From contig NZ_WMJZ01000024.1 in the NCBI RefSeq assembly GCF_009711095.1, positions 1 through 64,000 of the forward strand: 64,000 nt of DNA. Reading direction: 5' to 3'. The DNA comes from Intestinirhabdus alba (lineage in GTDB: Bacteria; Pseudomonadota; Gammaproteobacteria; Enterobacterales; Enterobacteriaceae). Every line of letters begins with the position of its first letter. The first letter of the stretch is position 1. The position numbers and the translations under genes were made by a program. The notes below the pieces were generated by a model, which searched no databases, was not told the origin of the DNA, and saw only the letters and a list, made by a program, of their open reading frames with translations. Positions 10,591 through 22,132 of this stretch are shown here, piece by piece.

Positions 10591-10854
10591 TATACCCTAA
10601 ATAATTCGAGTTGCAGGACAAAACGCAGCGCGTTTTGAACAGCCCCGGGGCTGGCCCCGAAGGGGTGAGGCCCTCAGGCCGAATCACGCGGCGACACAGT
10701 GACAAATTCGTCAGGAACGAATTTGAACAGCCGCAGGCTGCCTCTGGTGAGAGACAGGGATGTCTCTCATTAATCCCCGGGAGCTTACTGAAGTAAGTGA
10801 CCGGGGTGAGCGAGGAAAGCCAACGCGCATACAACTTGAAGTATGACGGGTATA
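10591..10854. repeat. ERIC element 1 with left-hand insertion
   Basis: The ends (TATACCCTAAATAATTCGAG and CTTGAAGTATGACGGGTATA) and the central arm (CCCCGGGAGCTTACTGAAG, AAGTGACCGGGGTGAGCG) are those of the enterobacterial repetitive intergenic consensus. Instead of the usual 127 bp it is 264 bp. About 154 bp of hairpin-rich sequence (10618-10771) replaces the normal left arm segment. Hairpins: 10619-10637, 10703-10725 and 10749-10768. It lies between kup and ravA. Confidence 0.9.
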
Positions 10855-10899
10855 CACGTCATTCATTCAGCATGTTTAACGAAAGGACGCCACTCAATT

Positions 10900-12396
10900 A
10901 TGGCTCAACCACACCTGTTAGCGGAAAGAATTTCCCGTCTGAGCAGCGCGCTGGAAAAGGGGCTTTATGAACGCAGCCACGCCATCCGCCTGTGTCTGCT
11001 CGCGGCCCTGAGCGGCGAGAGCGTTTTTCTGCTCGGCCCGCCGGGGATAGCTAAAAGCCTTATCGCCCGCCGCCTGAAATTTGCCTTCCAGCGCGCGCGT
11101 GCCTTTGAATATCTGATGACCCGCTTCTCCACGCCGGAAGAGGTGTTTGGCCCTCTCTCCATTCAGGCGCTGAAGGACGAAGGGCGCTATGAGCGCCTGA
11201 CCGCAGGCTATCTGCCGGAAGCGGAAATTGTCTTTCTGGATGAGATCTGGAAAGCGGGTCCGGCGATCCTCAACACCCTGCTGACCGCCATTAACGAGCG
11301 CCATTTCCGCAACGGCGCTGATGAAAAAATGATCCCCATGCGCCTGCTGGTCGCGGCCTCCAACGAGCTGCCCGAAGCGGACAGCAGCCTGGAAGCCTTA
11401 TACGACCGGCTGTTGATTCGTTTGTGGCTGGATAAAGTTCAGGATAAAGCGAATTTCCGCTCAATGCTGATCAGCCAGCAAGAGGAAAACGACTGCCCGG
11501 TGCCGCCGTCACTGCAGGTCAGCGATGAGGAGTATGCCCGGTGGCAGAAAGATATCAGCACTATTTCGCTGCCCGATAGCGTATTCGAACTGATATTCAC
11601 TCTGCGGCAGCAGCTGGATGCACTGCCGGATGCTCCCTATATTTCCGACCGACGCTGGAAAAAGGCGCTTCGTCTGCTGCAGGCCAGCGCCTTTTTTAGT
11701 GGGCGCGACGCGGTCTCCCCTGTCGATCTTATCCTGCTGAAAGACTGCCTGTGGTACGACGACAAAAGCCTGCATTTAATCCAGCAGCAGTTGGAAATAG
11801 TGATGACCGGTCACGCCTGGCAGCAGCAGGCGATGCTGGCCCGCCTGAGCGGCATCACCCAACGGCATCGCCAGCTTCAGCAGCAGCAGAGCGATAAAAC
11901 CGCTTTCACCGTGATTCGTCAGAGCGGGATGTTCAGCCGCCGCCCCCATTATGAACTGCCGCCGGAGGCAAAAGACGCCACCCTGACGCTGCTACTGCAA
12001 AAGCCGCTCAGGCTACACGACCGGGAGACAATCCATATCGCTTTCGATCGCAACGCACTGGCGCTGTGGCTGACGAAGGGCGGAGAGATCCGCGGTAAGC
12101 TGAACGGGATCGGTCACCCTCTGGCGCTGAATATGGCCGTCGACGACGCCCGCCAGCTGGTGGTGCGCGACGTGAGCCTGCAGGAAACCCGGCTGGCGCT
12201 GCCGGGAGCGGTCAGGGAGACCTTTCCCGACGAAATTAAACAGCAACTGGAGGCGCTGGAAAGCGACTGGCGACGGCAGCACGCCCGATTCAGCGAACAG
12301 CAAAAGTGCCTGTTTATTCCCGGCGAGTGGCTGGGTCTTATTGAGGCCAGTTTGCAGGACGTGGCCACCCAGATCCGTCAGGCGAGCCAATGCTGA
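10900..12396 (+). CDS. ravA: MoxR-family AAA+ ATPase RavA
   Basis: A 498-residue cytosolic ATPase. Walker A GPPGIAKS lies at about residues 44-51 and Walker B IVFLDEI near residue 110, followed by the sensor segment VAASNELPE and a C-terminal LARA-type region. It matches E. coli RavA in length and sequence. In E. coli it forms hexamers, binds the inducible lysine decarboxylase LdcI and works with ViaA on respiratory complexes. I start it at [11 protein letters not shown], behind GAAAGGA at 10881-10887; the frame is open further upstream into the ERIC element. It overlaps viaA by seven bases. Confidence 0.96.
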   Translation: MAQPHLLAERISRLSSALEKGLYERSHAIRLCLLAALSGESVFLLGPPGIAKSLIARRLKFAFQRARAFEYLMTRFSTPEEVFGPLSIQALKDEGRYERLTAGYLPEAEIVFLDEIWKAGPAILNTLLTAINERHFRNGADEKMIPMRLLVAASNELPEADSSLEALYDRLLIRLWLDKVQDKANFRSMLISQQEENDCPVPPSLQVSDEEYARWQKDISTISLPDSVFELIFTLRQQLDALPDAPYISDRRWKKALRLLQASAFFSGRDAVSPVDLILLKDCLWYDDKSLHLIQQQLEIVMTGHAWQQQAMLARLSGITQRHRQLQQQQSDKTAFTVIRQSGMFSRRPHYELPPEAKDATLTLLLQKPLRLHDRETIHIAFDRNALALWLTKGGEIRGKLNGIGHPLALNMAVDDARQLVVRDVSLQETRLALPGAVRETFPDEIKQQLEALESDWRRQHARFSEQQKCLFIPGEWLGLIEASLQDVATQIRQASQC

Positions 12397-13841
12397 CGCT
12401 GGATACGCTGAATGCGATACTGGCGGTCAGCGAAGACGGGATGATCGAAGAGATACTCCTTACGCTATTGGCCACGCCGCAGCTGGCGATCTTTTTTGAA
12501 AAATATCCCCGACTCAGACAGGCCATAGCCGGCGATCTGCCGCGCTGGCGGGAAACGCTGCGCGGCCGGATAAAAGAGACGCACGTTCCACCTGAGCTGG
12601 CGGAAGAGATAGCGGAGTATCAGCAAAGCCTGCGGCTTGAAACGCCGCAGTTCATCGCCAGGCTGCCGCAGCTCCTGCCCCGGCTCCACCAATTGCACTC
12701 CTCCTGGGCCGGACAGGCACAGCAACTGGTGGACGGCAACAACGCCTTTACCCCCGCCCTGCATACCCTTTTTCTGCAGCGCTGGCGTTTGAGTCTGGTC
12801 CTGGAGGCCACCGCCCTTAACCAGCAGCTGCTGGAAGATGAACGCGAGCGGCTGTTGAATGAGGTACAGGAGCGGATGGCGCTCAGCGGCCAGCTGGCAC
12901 CGGTGCTGGCGGAAAACGACGCCGGTGCCGGACGCCTGTGGGATATGAGCGCAGGTCAGCTTAAGCGCGGCGACTACCAGCTCATCGTTAAATATGGCGA
13001 TTTTCTGGCCCAGCAGCCGGAGCTGCGGCGGCTTGCGGAGCAGCTGGGCCGTTCCCGGGAAGCCCGGTCGGTCCCGCACCGGGAAGCGCCAACGGAAACC
13101 TTCCGCACGCTGGTGCGCGAACCGTCGTCGGTGCCGGAACAGGTCGACGGCATTCAGCAAAGCGACGATATTCTGCGCCTGCTGCCGCCGGAGCTGGCCA
13201 CCCTCGGCATTACCGAACTGGAGTATGAATTTTATCGTCGGCTGGTGGAAAAACAGCTGCTTACCTATCGCCTGCACGGCGAGGCCTGGCGAGAGAAGAT
13301 CATTGAGCAGCCGGTGCTGCACCAGCACGTTGACGAGCAGCCGCGCGGGCCGTTTATTGTCTGCGTGGACAGCTCCGGCTCTATGGGCGGTTTTAACGCA
13401 CAGTGCGCCAGGGCGTTCTGTCTGGCGCTGATGCGCATTGCGCTGGCCGACAACCGCCGCTGCTTTATTATGCTGTTTGCAACCGAAGTGGTGAGCTATG
13501 AGCTGACCGGCCCCCAGGGAATCGAGCAGGCCATCCGCTTTTTAAGCCAGCGCTTTCACGGCGGTACGGATATCGCCAGCTGTATTCGTACAATAATTGA
13601 ACGTATGCAGAACCGGGAGTGGTTTGACGCCGACGCGGTGGTAATTTCAGACTTTATCGCCCAGCGGCTGCCGGATGAGGTGGTCAATAAGGTAGCAGAG
13701 CTGCAGCGCCTTCATCAGCACCGCTTTCACGCCGTGGCGATGTCGGCGCACGGCAAGCCCGGCATCATGCGCATTTTCGACTATATCTGGCGCTTTGATA
13801 CCGGGATGCGCAGCCGCCTGCTTCGACGCTGGCGGCGTTAG
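12390..13841 (+). CDS. viaA: VWA-domain protein ViaA, RavA partner
   Basis: A 483-residue protein with an all-helical N-terminal region and a C-terminal von Willebrand factor A domain (about residues 320-480). The metal-ion-dependent adhesion motif DSSGSM is near residue 330. It stimulates RavA in E. coli and is linked to aminoglycoside sensitisation and to the fumarate reductase and Nuo complexes. The start overlaps the ravA stop by seven bases, so the pair is translationally coupled. The gene ends six bases from the convergent asnA. Confidence 0.95.
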   Translation: MLTLDTLNAILAVSEDGMIEEILLTLLATPQLAIFFEKYPRLRQAIAGDLPRWRETLRGRIKETHVPPELAEEIAEYQQSLRLETPQFIARLPQLLPRLHQLHSSWAGQAQQLVDGNNAFTPALHTLFLQRWRLSLVLEATALNQQLLEDERERLLNEVQERMALSGQLAPVLAENDAGAGRLWDMSAGQLKRGDYQLIVKYGDFLAQQPELRRLAEQLGRSREARSVPHREAPTETFRTLVREPSSVPEQVDGIQQSDDILRLLPPELATLGITELEYEFYRRLVEKQLLTYRLHGEAWREKIIEQPVLHQHVDEQPRGPFIVCVDSSGSMGGFNAQCARAFCLALMRIALADNRRCFIMLFATEVVSYELTGPQGIEQAIRFLSQRFHGGTDIASCIRTIIERMQNREWFDADAVVISDFIAQRLPDEVVNKVAELQRLHQHRFHAVAMSAHGKPGIMRIFDYIWRFDTGMRSRLLRRWRR

Positions 13842-13847
13842 ACAACA

Positions 13848-14840
13848 TTACAGCAGCGCAGAAACGCTTTCGCGGACCTGTGCGGGCCAGACGCCACACT
13901 GGACCTGACCGATGTGCGGCAGCTGCAGCAACAGCATGGTCAGGCGTGACTGGCCGATGCCGCCGCCGATGGTCTGCGGCATTTCACCGCGCAGCAGCGC
14001 CTGGTGCCACTCCAGGCTCAGGCGATCTTCGTCACCGGTAAGCTGAAGCTGATGCTTCAGCGTATCGGCATCTACGCGGATCCCCATTGAGGAAAGCTCA
14101 AAGGCATCTTCCAGCACCGGGTTCCAGACCAGAATATCGCCGTTCAGACCGGCATAGCCCAACTCAGAGGCGGTGCTCCAGTCATCATAATCCGGCGCAC
14201 GCACGTCGTGACGTTTACCGTCGCTTAGCGCGCCGCCAATCCCGACCAGGAACACCGCGCCCAGCTCTTTAGCGATTGCCCGCTCGCGGCCCTTGGCGTC
14301 AAGCTCCGGATAGCGGGAGAGCAGCTCCTGGCTGTGCACAAAGTGAATCTGCTCCGGCAGGAACGGTGCCAGACCAAACTCTTTGCTGACCGCGGCTTCA
14401 GTGGCCTTAATTCCCGCCCAGATCGCCTCTACCGTGCTTTTCAGGGTGGAAAAGTGGCGCTCGCCGTCGCCCATTACGCGCTCCCAGTCCCACTGGTCAA
14501 CATAGACCGAGTGGAGCGGAGAAAGCCGTTCCTCATCGGGGCGGAGGGCCTTCATGTGCGTGTACAGCCCTTCACCCGCGCTGAAGTCGTGTTGTCCCAG
14601 CGTCTGTCGTTTCCACTTCGCCAGTGAATGCACTACCTCGAACTGGGCTTCAGGCAGCGCCTTCACCTTCACCTGCACCGCTTTTTCACAGCCCGACAGG
14701 TTATCCTGCGTACCATCTCCTACCCGGCTGAGAATCGGGGCCTGAACCTCAATCAGGCCCAGACGCTCCTCCAGCTGACGAGAGAAATGTGATTTCACGA
14801 AGCTAATCTGACGTTGTTTGGCAATGTAAGCGGTTTTCAT
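13848..14840 (-). CDS. asnA: Aspartate-ammonia ligase (asparagine synthetase A)
   Basis: A 330-residue class II aminoacyl-tRNA-synthetase-like enzyme that makes asparagine from aspartate, ammonia and ATP. It has the same length and layout as E. coli AsnA. The N-terminus [29 protein letters not shown] and the C-terminal [14 protein letters not shown] motif 3 are diagnostic. An AGGAG ribosome-binding sequence lies nine bases before the start. It is divergent from asnC, whose product activates it when asparagine is scarce. Confidence 0.97.
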   Translation of the reverse strand: MKTAYIAKQRQISFVKSHFSRQLEERLGLIEVQAPILSRVGDGTQDNLSGCEKAVQVKVKALPEAQFEVVHSLAKWKRQTLGQHDFSAGEGLYTHMKALRPDEERLSPLHSVYVDQWDWERVMGDGERHFSTLKSTVEAIWAGIKATEAAVSKEFGLAPFLPEQIHFVHSQELLSRYPELDAKGRERAIAKELGAVFLVGIGGALSDGKRHDVRAPDYDDWSTASELGYAGLNGDILVWNPVLEDAFELSSMGIRVDADTLKHQLQLTGDEDRLSLEWHQALLRGEMPQTIGGGIGQSRLTMLLLQLPHIGQVQCGVWPAQVRESVSALL

Positions 14841-14992
14841 TATGTTTTACTCCTGCGTCCTGTTGCCACTGATTAAGCAACAAAACAGGGTCAACATTCA
14901 ATAATCAAGAGATAAAAAGCCTTATTCGTTTTTAATTGATTAAAAAAACACGCTAAAATAGAGCGAATCATTAATCTTCATATGAAAAAACA
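14841..14992. promoter_or_regulatory. asnA/asnC divergent promoter region
   Basis: This is a 152-bp AT-rich divergent control region. A TAAAAT -10-like hexamer for asnC lies at 14954-14959. By analogy with E. coli, AsnC autoregulates here and activates asnA; I cannot define individual AsnC sites by eye. Confidence 0.55.
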
Positions 14993-15451
14993 ATGGAAAA
15001 TTATCAGATCGACAATCTGGACCGCGGCATTCTTGAGGCTCTGATGGCAAATGCCCGCACCGCCTATGCCGAACTGGCCAAGCAGTTCAGCGTCAGTCCG
15101 GGGACTATTCACGTCCGCGTTGAGAAGATGAAGCAGGCCGGGATCATCACCGGCGCGCGAATTGATGTCAGCCCCAGGCAACTGGGTTACGACGTCGGCT
15201 GCTTTATCGGCATCATTCTGAAAAGCGCCAAGGATTACCCCTCCGCGCTGGCGAAGCTGGAAAGCCTGGATGAAGTGACTGAAGCGTATTACACCACTGG
15301 CCACTACAGCATCTTTATTAAGGTGATGTGCCGATCGATCGACGCCCTGCAGCAGGTGCTTATCAACAAGATCCAAACAATTGATGAAATACAGTCCACC
15401 GAGACCCTGATCGTCCTGCAGAACCCGATTATGCGCACCATCAGGCCATAG
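14993..15451 (+). CDS. asnC: Transcriptional regulator AsnC (Lrp/AsnC family)
   Basis: A 152-residue regulator. The N-terminal helix-turn-helix (about residues 5-60, LAKQFSVSPGTIHVRVEKMKQ) and the C-terminal RAM ligand domain (about 65-140) are complete. It senses asparagine, activates asnA and represses itself. It is positioned between asnA and mioC as in E. coli; transcription running through mioC can enter oriC. Confidence 0.96.
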   Translation: MENYQIDNLDRGILEALMANARTAYAELAKQFSVSPGTIHVRVEKMKQAGIITGARIDVSPRQLGYDVGCFIGIILKSAKDYPSALAKLESLDEVTEAYYTTGHYSIFIKVMCRSIDALQQVLINKIQTIDEIQSTETLIVLQNPIMRTIRP

Positions 15452-15472
15452 ACGCTTTTTTTCATCCCACAG

Positions 15473-15481
15473 TTTTCCACA
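15473..15481 (+). promoter_or_regulatory. DnaA box upstream of mioC
   Basis: TTTTCCACA, a one-base variant of the DnaA consensus TTATCCACA, lies in the mioC promoter region and is followed by AGGTAGATCCC. In E. coli DnaA represses mioC through boxes at the same place, tying origin-proximal transcription to the replication cycle. Confidence 0.7.
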
Positions 15482-15540
15482 GGTAGATCCCAGCCCGCGC
15501 ACAGCGTACAATAGCCCTTCTTTTATAAGGAAGGGCGCAA

Positions 15541-15984
15541 ATGGCGGATATCACTCTTATTAGCGGCAGCACCCTCGGCGGCGCTGAATACGTGGCGGAG
15601 CACCTGGCTGAAAAGCTGGAAGAGGCCGGTTTTTCAACCGCGACTCTGCACGGCCCGCGGTTAGAGGATCTCCCCCTCTCCGGGATCTGGCTGACAATCA
15701 GCTCCACCCACGGCGCGGGTGACATTCCGGATAACCTTGTTCCTTTATATAAAGCTCTGCGGGAGCTGCATCCCGATCTGTCGCTGGTTCGCTTCGGTGC
15801 CATCGGCATCGGCAGTCGGGAGTACGACACTTTTTGCGGCGCGATCGAAAAAGTCGAGGCGGAATTAAAGCGCGCAGGTGCAAAACAGCTAGGTGAAACG
15901 CTCAGGATCAACGTCCTCGAACACGAAATTCCGGAAGATCCAGCGGAAGCCTGGCTGGGATCCTGGATTAATTTACTCAAATAA
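15541..15984 (+). CDS. mioC: Flavodoxin-like protein MioC
   Basis: A 147-residue FMN-binding flavodoxin. The N-terminal phosphate-binding loop (ISGSTLGGAEYVAE) and the second FMN loop (SSTHGAGDIPDN) are clear. In E. coli it supports biotin synthase in vitro, and its transcription crosses the origin. It is the left neighbour of oriC. AAGGA at 15529-15533 serves as ribosome-binding site. Confidence 0.96.
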   Translation: MADITLISGSTLGGAEYVAEHLAEKLEEAGFSTATLHGPRLEDLPLSGIWLTISSTHGAGDIPDNLVPLYKALRELHPDLSLVRFGAIGIGSREYDTFCGAIEKVEAELKRAGAKQLGETLRINVLEHEIPEDPAEAWLGSWINLLK

Positions 15985-16320
15985 GTGTAAAGATCGTGCG
16001 ATCGACTGGGGATAACTCTGGTAAGAACCTTGGATCAACCGGTAGTTATCCAGAGAATAAGCCTTGTGCACTTTTTGACTTGTGCATAACTACCCATTCT
16101 GATCCCAGCTTATACGCCCCGGGATCACCGATCGTTCACAGCTATTGATCCTTGCCAACGTCTTGATCTTCTTAGCCAGATCCAGGTTATCCACAGAGAT
16201 CGGCGATCCTAATAAGAGATCACAATAGAACAGATCTCTATATAAAAAGATCTTCTTTTTAATACCCAGGATCCCGGCCCTTTCTCCCGCGTCTAAAGTT
16301 GAGTAGAATCCACGGCCCGG
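15985..16320. other. oriC: Chromosomal replication origin oriC
   Basis: This is the mioC-mnmG gap, as in E. coli. DnaA boxes read from the mioC side: R4 TGGGGATAA (16007-16015, off consensus), R2 TTATCCAGA (16046-16054), R3 TGTGCATAA (16081-16089), an R5/M-like TTATACGCC (16110-16118) and R1 TTATCCACA (16187-16195). An AT-rich unwinding region with GATCT-headed 13-mer-like repeats spans about 16207-16267. Roughly fifteen GATC Dam/SeqA sites fall in about 290 bp. Spacing follows E. coli. Confidence 0.95.
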
Positions 16321-16362
16321 GCTTCAATCCATTTTCATACCGCGTAATGCGAGGCAATCACC

Positions 16363-18252
16363 ATGTTTTATCCGGATCCTTTCGACGTCATCATCATTGG
16401 CGGGGGTCATGCAGGCACTGAGGCCGCAATGGCCGCGGCGCGTATGGGTCAACAGACCCTGCTTTTGACACACAATATCGACACCCTGGGGCAGATGAGC
16501 TGCAACCCGGCGATCGGCGGTATTGGGAAGGGACACCTGGTAAAAGAGGTCGATGCGCTCGGCGGGCTGATGGCGAAGGCTATCGACCATGCGGGGATCC
16601 AGTTCAGAATACTAAACGCCAGCAAAGGCCCGGCGGTGCGCGCCACCCGCGCTCAGGCGGATCGGGTGCTTTATCGACAGGCGGTACGCACCGCTCTGGA
16701 AAATCAGCCCAACCTGATGATCTTTCAGCAGGCGGTGGAAGATCTGATTGTCGAAAACGATCGTGTAGTCGGTGCCGTGACCCAAATGGGGCTAAAATTC
16801 CGCGCCAGGGCGGTGGTCCTGACTGTGGGGACTTTCCTCGACGGGAAGATCCATATCGGGCTGGATAACTACAGCGGCGGCCGCGCCGGCGATCCGCCAT
16901 CTGTTCCACTTTCCCGCCGTCTGCGCGAACTGCCGCTGCGCGTAAGCCGCCTGAAGACCGGCACGCCGCCGCGTATCGATGCGCGCACCATTGATTTCAG
17001 CGTCCTGGCGCAGCAGCATGGTGATAATCCGCTGCCGGTATTCTCGTTTATGGGTCATGCCTCACAGCATCCGGACCAGGTGCCTTGCTATATCACTTAC
17101 ACCAACGAGAAGACCCACGACATTATCCGTAATAACCTCGATCGTAGCCCGATGTACGCCGGGGTGATCGAAGGGATCGGCCCGCGCTACTGTCCATCGA
17201 TCGAAGACAAGGTGATGCGCTTTGCCGATCGCAATCAGCACCAGATCTTCCTGGAGCCGGAGGGGCTGACCTCCAGTGAAATTTATCCGAACGGTATCTC
17301 CACCAGCCTGCCGTTTGATGTGCAGATGCAGATCGTCCGCTCAATGCAGGGGATGGAAAACGCCAGGATCGTCCGTCCGGGCTACGCTATCGAATATGAT
17401 TTTTTCGACCCGCGCGATCTGAAGCCGACCCTGGAGAGCAAGTTTATTCAGGGGCTGTTTTTTGCCGGGCAGATTAACGGCACCACCGGTTACGAAGAGG
17501 CTGCCGCCCAGGGGCTGCTTGCCGGTCTTAACGCCGCGCGCCTGTCTGCGGACAAAGAGGGCTGGGCCCCCGCCCGCTCCCTGGCCTATCTTGGCGTGCT
17601 GGTGGACGATCTCTGTACCCTGGGGACTAAAGAGCCGTACCGCATGTTTACCTCGCGGGCGGAGTATCGCCTGATGCTGCGTGAAGATAACGCCGATCTG
17701 CGCCTGACCGAAGCCGGACGCGAGCTGGGTCTGGTGGATGACGAGCGCTGGGCGCGCTTCAATGAGAAGCTGGAGAATATCGAACGCGAGCGCCAGCGCC
17801 TGAAGGCGACCTGGATCACGCCATCCGCCGACGCGGCGTCTGAAATTAACGTTCACCTCACCTCACCGCTGTCGCGGGAGGCCAGCGGCGAAGATCTGCT
17901 GCGTCGCCCGGAGATCGGCTACCGGCTGTTGACCAGCCTGTCGCCGTTCGCCCCGGCGCTGGAGGATGCCCAGGCGGCCGAACAGGTTGAGATCCAGGTG
18001 AAATATGAGGGCTATATTGCCCGTCAGCAGGATGAGATTGAAAAGCAGCAGCGCAATGAAAACACGCTGCTGCCCGCCACGCTGGATTATCGTCAGGTTG
18101 CCGGGCTGTCGAACGAAGCGATCGCCAAGCTCAACGACCATAAACCCGTCTCTATCGGCCAGGCGTCGCGTATCTCCGGCGTTACGCCCGCAGCTATTTC
18201 CATTCTGCTGGTCTGGCTGAAAAAACAGGGAATGCTGCGTCGCAGTGCGTAA
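16363..18252 (+). CDS. mnmG: tRNA U34 carboxymethylaminomethyl-modifying enzyme MnmG (GidA)
   Basis: A 629-residue FAD-binding protein, the same length as in E. coli. The dinucleotide-binding motif GGGHAGTEA starts near residue 13, and the family signature [11 protein letters not shown] lies near residue 270. With MnmE (encoded at 47642-49006) it installs the cmnm5 group on wobble uridine of several tRNAs, using methylene-THF and glycine or ammonium. It is the right neighbour of oriC. A weak promoter (TAGAAT near 16304) lies about 50 bp upstream. Confidence 0.97.
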   Translation: MFYPDPFDVIIIGGGHAGTEAAMAAARMGQQTLLLTHNIDTLGQMSCNPAIGGIGKGHLVKEVDALGGLMAKAIDHAGIQFRILNASKGPAVRATRAQADRVLYRQAVRTALENQPNLMIFQQAVEDLIVENDRVVGAVTQMGLKFRARAVVLTVGTFLDGKIHIGLDNYSGGRAGDPPSVPLSRRLRELPLRVSRLKTGTPPRIDARTIDFSVLAQQHGDNPLPVFSFMGHASQHPDQVPCYITYTNEKTHDIIRNNLDRSPMYAGVIEGIGPRYCPSIEDKVMRFADRNQHQIFLEPEGLTSSEIYPNGISTSLPFDVQMQIVRSMQGMENARIVRPGYAIEYDFFDPRDLKPTLESKFIQGLFFAGQINGTTGYEEAAAQGLLAGLNAARLSADKEGWAPARSLAYLGVLVDDLCTLGTKEPYRMFTSRAEYRLMLREDNADLRLTEAGRELGLVDDERWARFNEKLENIERERQRLKATWITPSADAASEINVHLTSPLSREASGEDLLRRPEIGYRLLTSLSPFAPALEDAQAAEQVEIQVKYEGYIARQQDEIEKQQRNENTLLPATLDYRQVAGLSNEAIAKLNDHKPVSIGQASRISGVTPAAISILLVWLKKQGMLRRSA

Positions 18253-18312
18253 AAAAGGGCGTCGCCGGACGGCGGCGTCATACCCGAAAATAATCTTTTA
18301 CAGGCTATTAGC

Positions 18313-18936
18313 GTGCTCAATAAACTCTCTCTGCTGCTGAATGAAGCAGGTATTTCTCTTAGCGAATTCCAGAAACAACAGCTGGTTGCCTACGTGGAGA
18401 TGCTGCATAAATGGAACAAGGCGTACAACCTGACGTCGGTGCGGGACCCCAACGAGATGCTGGTACGCCATATCCTTGACAGCATTGTGGTTGCACCATT
18501 TCTGCAGGGTGAGCGTTTTATTGACGTCGGCACGGGGCCTGGGCTGCCGGGCATTCCCCTGTCCATCGTGCGCCCTGAGTCGCAGTTCACGCTGCTGGAC
18601 AGTCTGGGGAAACGGGTGCGTTTTCTGCGCCAGGTGCAGCACACCCTTGCCCTTAAAAATATTACTCCGGTGCAGTATCGGGTAGAAGAATTTCCCGGAG
18701 AGCCGCCCTTTGACGGCGTGATCAGCCGGGCATTCGCCTCGCTTAACGATATGGTTAGCTGGTGCCATCATCTGCCCGGTGAGAACGGCCGTTTCTATGC
18801 GCTGAAGGGGCAAAAACCGACGGAAGAGATCTCCTCTTTGCCGGCCGGATTCTGCGTGGAATCCGTGGAAAAACTGCGGGTGCCGAAGCTGGAAGGCGAG
18901 CGCCATCTGGTGGTCATTAAGCCAAATAAAAGTTAA
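18313..18936 (+). CDS. rsmG: 16S rRNA m7G527 methyltransferase RsmG (GidB)
   Basis: A 207-residue SAM-dependent methyltransferase acting on G527 of 16S rRNA; loss gives low-level streptomycin resistance in E. coli. The SAM-binding segment [14 protein letters not shown] is near residue 72. The start codon is GTG at 18313, giving [13 protein letters not shown], the family N-terminus. It lies 60 bp after mnmG and is probably cotranscribed with it. Confidence 0.96.
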   Translation: MLNKLSLLLNEAGISLSEFQKQQLVAYVEMLHKWNKAYNLTSVRDPNEMLVRHILDSIVVAPFLQGERFIDVGTGPGLPGIPLSIVRPESQFTLLDSLGKRVRFLRQVQHTLALKNITPVQYRVEEFPGEPPFDGVISRAFASLNDMVSWCHHLPGENGRFYALKGQKPTEEISSLPAGFCVESVEKLRVPKLEGERHLVVIKPNKS

Positions 18937-19552
18937 TTTTTATCAAAAAAAGCAGATAAAAATGGCCCCCCCGTGGTGTTAAAAAGGGTGAACGGGCGAA
19001 GAAAAATCAGAGAAAGTGCTTAACGCAGTGTTTACGCAATCTTATCACCCGCGATAGCCCATCTGCTTTGTTAAGAGGTGAATGAGTCAGGAGTGAAAAT
19101 ATCAGCTCGCTATATATTTATGTGAAGAATCCGCGAGGGTGTTAAATATTTATTATAAATGTCAATGGCGGGTTTTAGTCCTGTAAGTAGTCGTTTTTAA
19201 AACACTACTTCAATTTAAGCTTAACTATCAAAAAGATAATTTGTTGCTTTTAGCCACATTATTTTTGGACGTCGGTACGAATATGTGCAATGTGTGATCT
19301 AACGCACGCTTTATTGTCAGTATTTACGCGACATTTGCTTTTTTGCTCCAGGCATCACAGTTTGGCGAAAAGTAAGAAATGCGGGCTACAGAAAAAAATT
19401 TAAAGATTTATTCACCTTTTGGCTACTTATTGTTTGAAATCACGAGGACGCACCGTATAATTTGACCGCTTTTTGATGCTTGACTCTAAGACATAAAGAA
19501 CGTTTTATACGACACGCGGCATACCTTGAAGCAAGCAGGAGTGAAATACGTG
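18937..19552 (+). promoter_or_regulatory. rsmG-atpI intergenic region with atp operon promoter
   Basis: About 600 bp of AT-rich DNA without a supportable gene. A promoter, TTGAAA (19434-19439), 16 bp, TATAAT (19456-19461), lies about 90 bp upstream of atpI and fits the main atp promoter. A weak CRP-like sequence, TGTGATCTAACGCACG (19293-19308), has only one good half-site. I see no other structure. Confidence 0.65.
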
Positions 19553-20757
<1,205 letters not shown>

Positions 20758-20781
20758 TTTACCAACACTACTACGTTTTAA

Positions 20782-21078
<297 letters not shown>

Positions 21079-21101
21079 TAACTAACTAGAGGCATTGTGC
21101 T

Positions 21102-21572
21102 GTGAATCTTAACGCAACAATCCTCGGCCAGGCCATCGCGTTTGTCCTGTTCGTTCTGTTCTGCATGAAGTATGTATGGCCGCCGCTAATCGCCGCCATT
21201 GAAAAACGTCAGAAAGAGATTGCTGACGGTCTTGCTTCCGCAGAACGAGCTAAAAAGGATTTGGACCTTGCACAGGCCAACGTGACCGACCAGCTGAAAA
21301 AAGCGAAGGCGGAAGCTCAGGTAATTATCGAGCAGGCAAACAAACGCCGCGCTCAGATCCTGGACGAAGCCAAAACTGAAGCAGAACAGGAACGTACTAA
21401 AATCGTGGCCCAGGCGCAGGCGGAAATCGAAGCTGAGCGTAAACGTGCCCGTGAAGAGCTGCGTAAGCAAGTTGCTATCCTGGCTGTCGCTGGTGCCGAG
21501 AAGATCATCGAACGTTCCGTGGATGAAGCTGCTAACAGCGACATCGTGGATAAACTTGTCGCTGAACTGTAA
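21102..21572 (+). CDS. atpF: ATP synthase F0 subunit b
   Basis: A 156-residue peripheral stalk subunit. One N-terminal membrane anchor (about residues 5-25) is followed by a long charged coiled coil that dimerises and reaches subunit delta at the top of F1. The start codon is GTG at 21102, as in E. coli, giving [11 protein letters not shown]. Confidence 0.98.
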   Translation: MNLNATILGQAIAFVLFVLFCMKYVWPPLIAAIEKRQKEIADGLASAERAKKDLDLAQANVTDQLKKAKAEAQVIIEQANKRRAQILDEAKTEAEQERTKIVAQAQAEIEAERKRAREELRKQVAILAVAGAEKIIERSVDEAANSDIVDKLVAEL

Positions 21573-21586
21573 GGAGGGAGGGGCTG

Positions 21587-22120
21587 ATGTCTGAATTTAT
21601 TACGGTAGCTCGCCCCTACGCCAAAGCAGCTTTTGACTTTGCAGTCGTTCACCAAAGCGTAGAGCGCTGGCAGAACATGCTGGCGTTTGCCGCCGAAGTA
21701 TCCAGGAACGAACAAATGGCGGAGCTTCTCTCGGGCGCGCTTGCGCCGGAAACGCTCGCTGAGTCGTTTATCGCAGTCTGCGGTGAGCAGCTGGACGAAT
21801 ACGGTCAGAACCTGATTCGGGTAATGGCGGAAAATAATCGTCTGATGGCGCTCCCGGACGTGCTGGAGCAGTTTATTCACCTGCGTGCGGCGAGTGAGGC
21901 TACCGCAGAGGTAGAAGTCACTTCTGCCAGCGCGCTGAGTGAAGAACAGCTTGCAAAAATCAGCGCCGCGATGGAAAAACGTCTGTTACGCAAAGTTAAG
22001 CTGAATTGCAAAATCGATAAGTCTGTAATGGCGGGCGTTATCATCCGAGCGGGTGATATGGTCATTGATGGCAGCATTCGCGGCCGTCTTGAACGCCTTG
22101 CAGACGTCTTGCAGTCTTAA
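21587..22120 (+). CDS. atpH: ATP synthase F1 subunit delta
   Basis: A 177-residue subunit (E. coli 177) linking the b2 stalk to the alpha3beta3 head. The N-terminal helical bundle starts [19 protein letters not shown], and the C-terminal segment around [22 protein letters not shown] is the conserved signature. It lies 14 bases after atpF, with an AAGGAGG ribosome-binding site. Confidence 0.98.
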   Translation: MSEFITVARPYAKAAFDFAVVHQSVERWQNMLAFAAEVSRNEQMAELLSGALAPETLAESFIAVCGEQLDEYGQNLIRVMAENNRLMALPDVLEQFIHLRAASEATAEVEVTSASALSEEQLAKISAAMEKRLLRKVKLNCKIDKSVMAGVIIRAGDMVIDGSIRGRLERLADVLQS

Positions 22121-22132
22121 GGGGACTGGAGC

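Noticed and set aside
10589-10860. Initially considered an insertion sequence or integron-type attC site because of multiple inverted repeats.
   Set aside because: The ends and central arms are those of ERIC, no transposase or integrase is present, and the other copies share the same ends.
15985-16320. Possible CRISPR-like or iteron array because of repeated GATC and DnaA boxes.
   Set aside because: Order and spacing match enterobacterial oriC.
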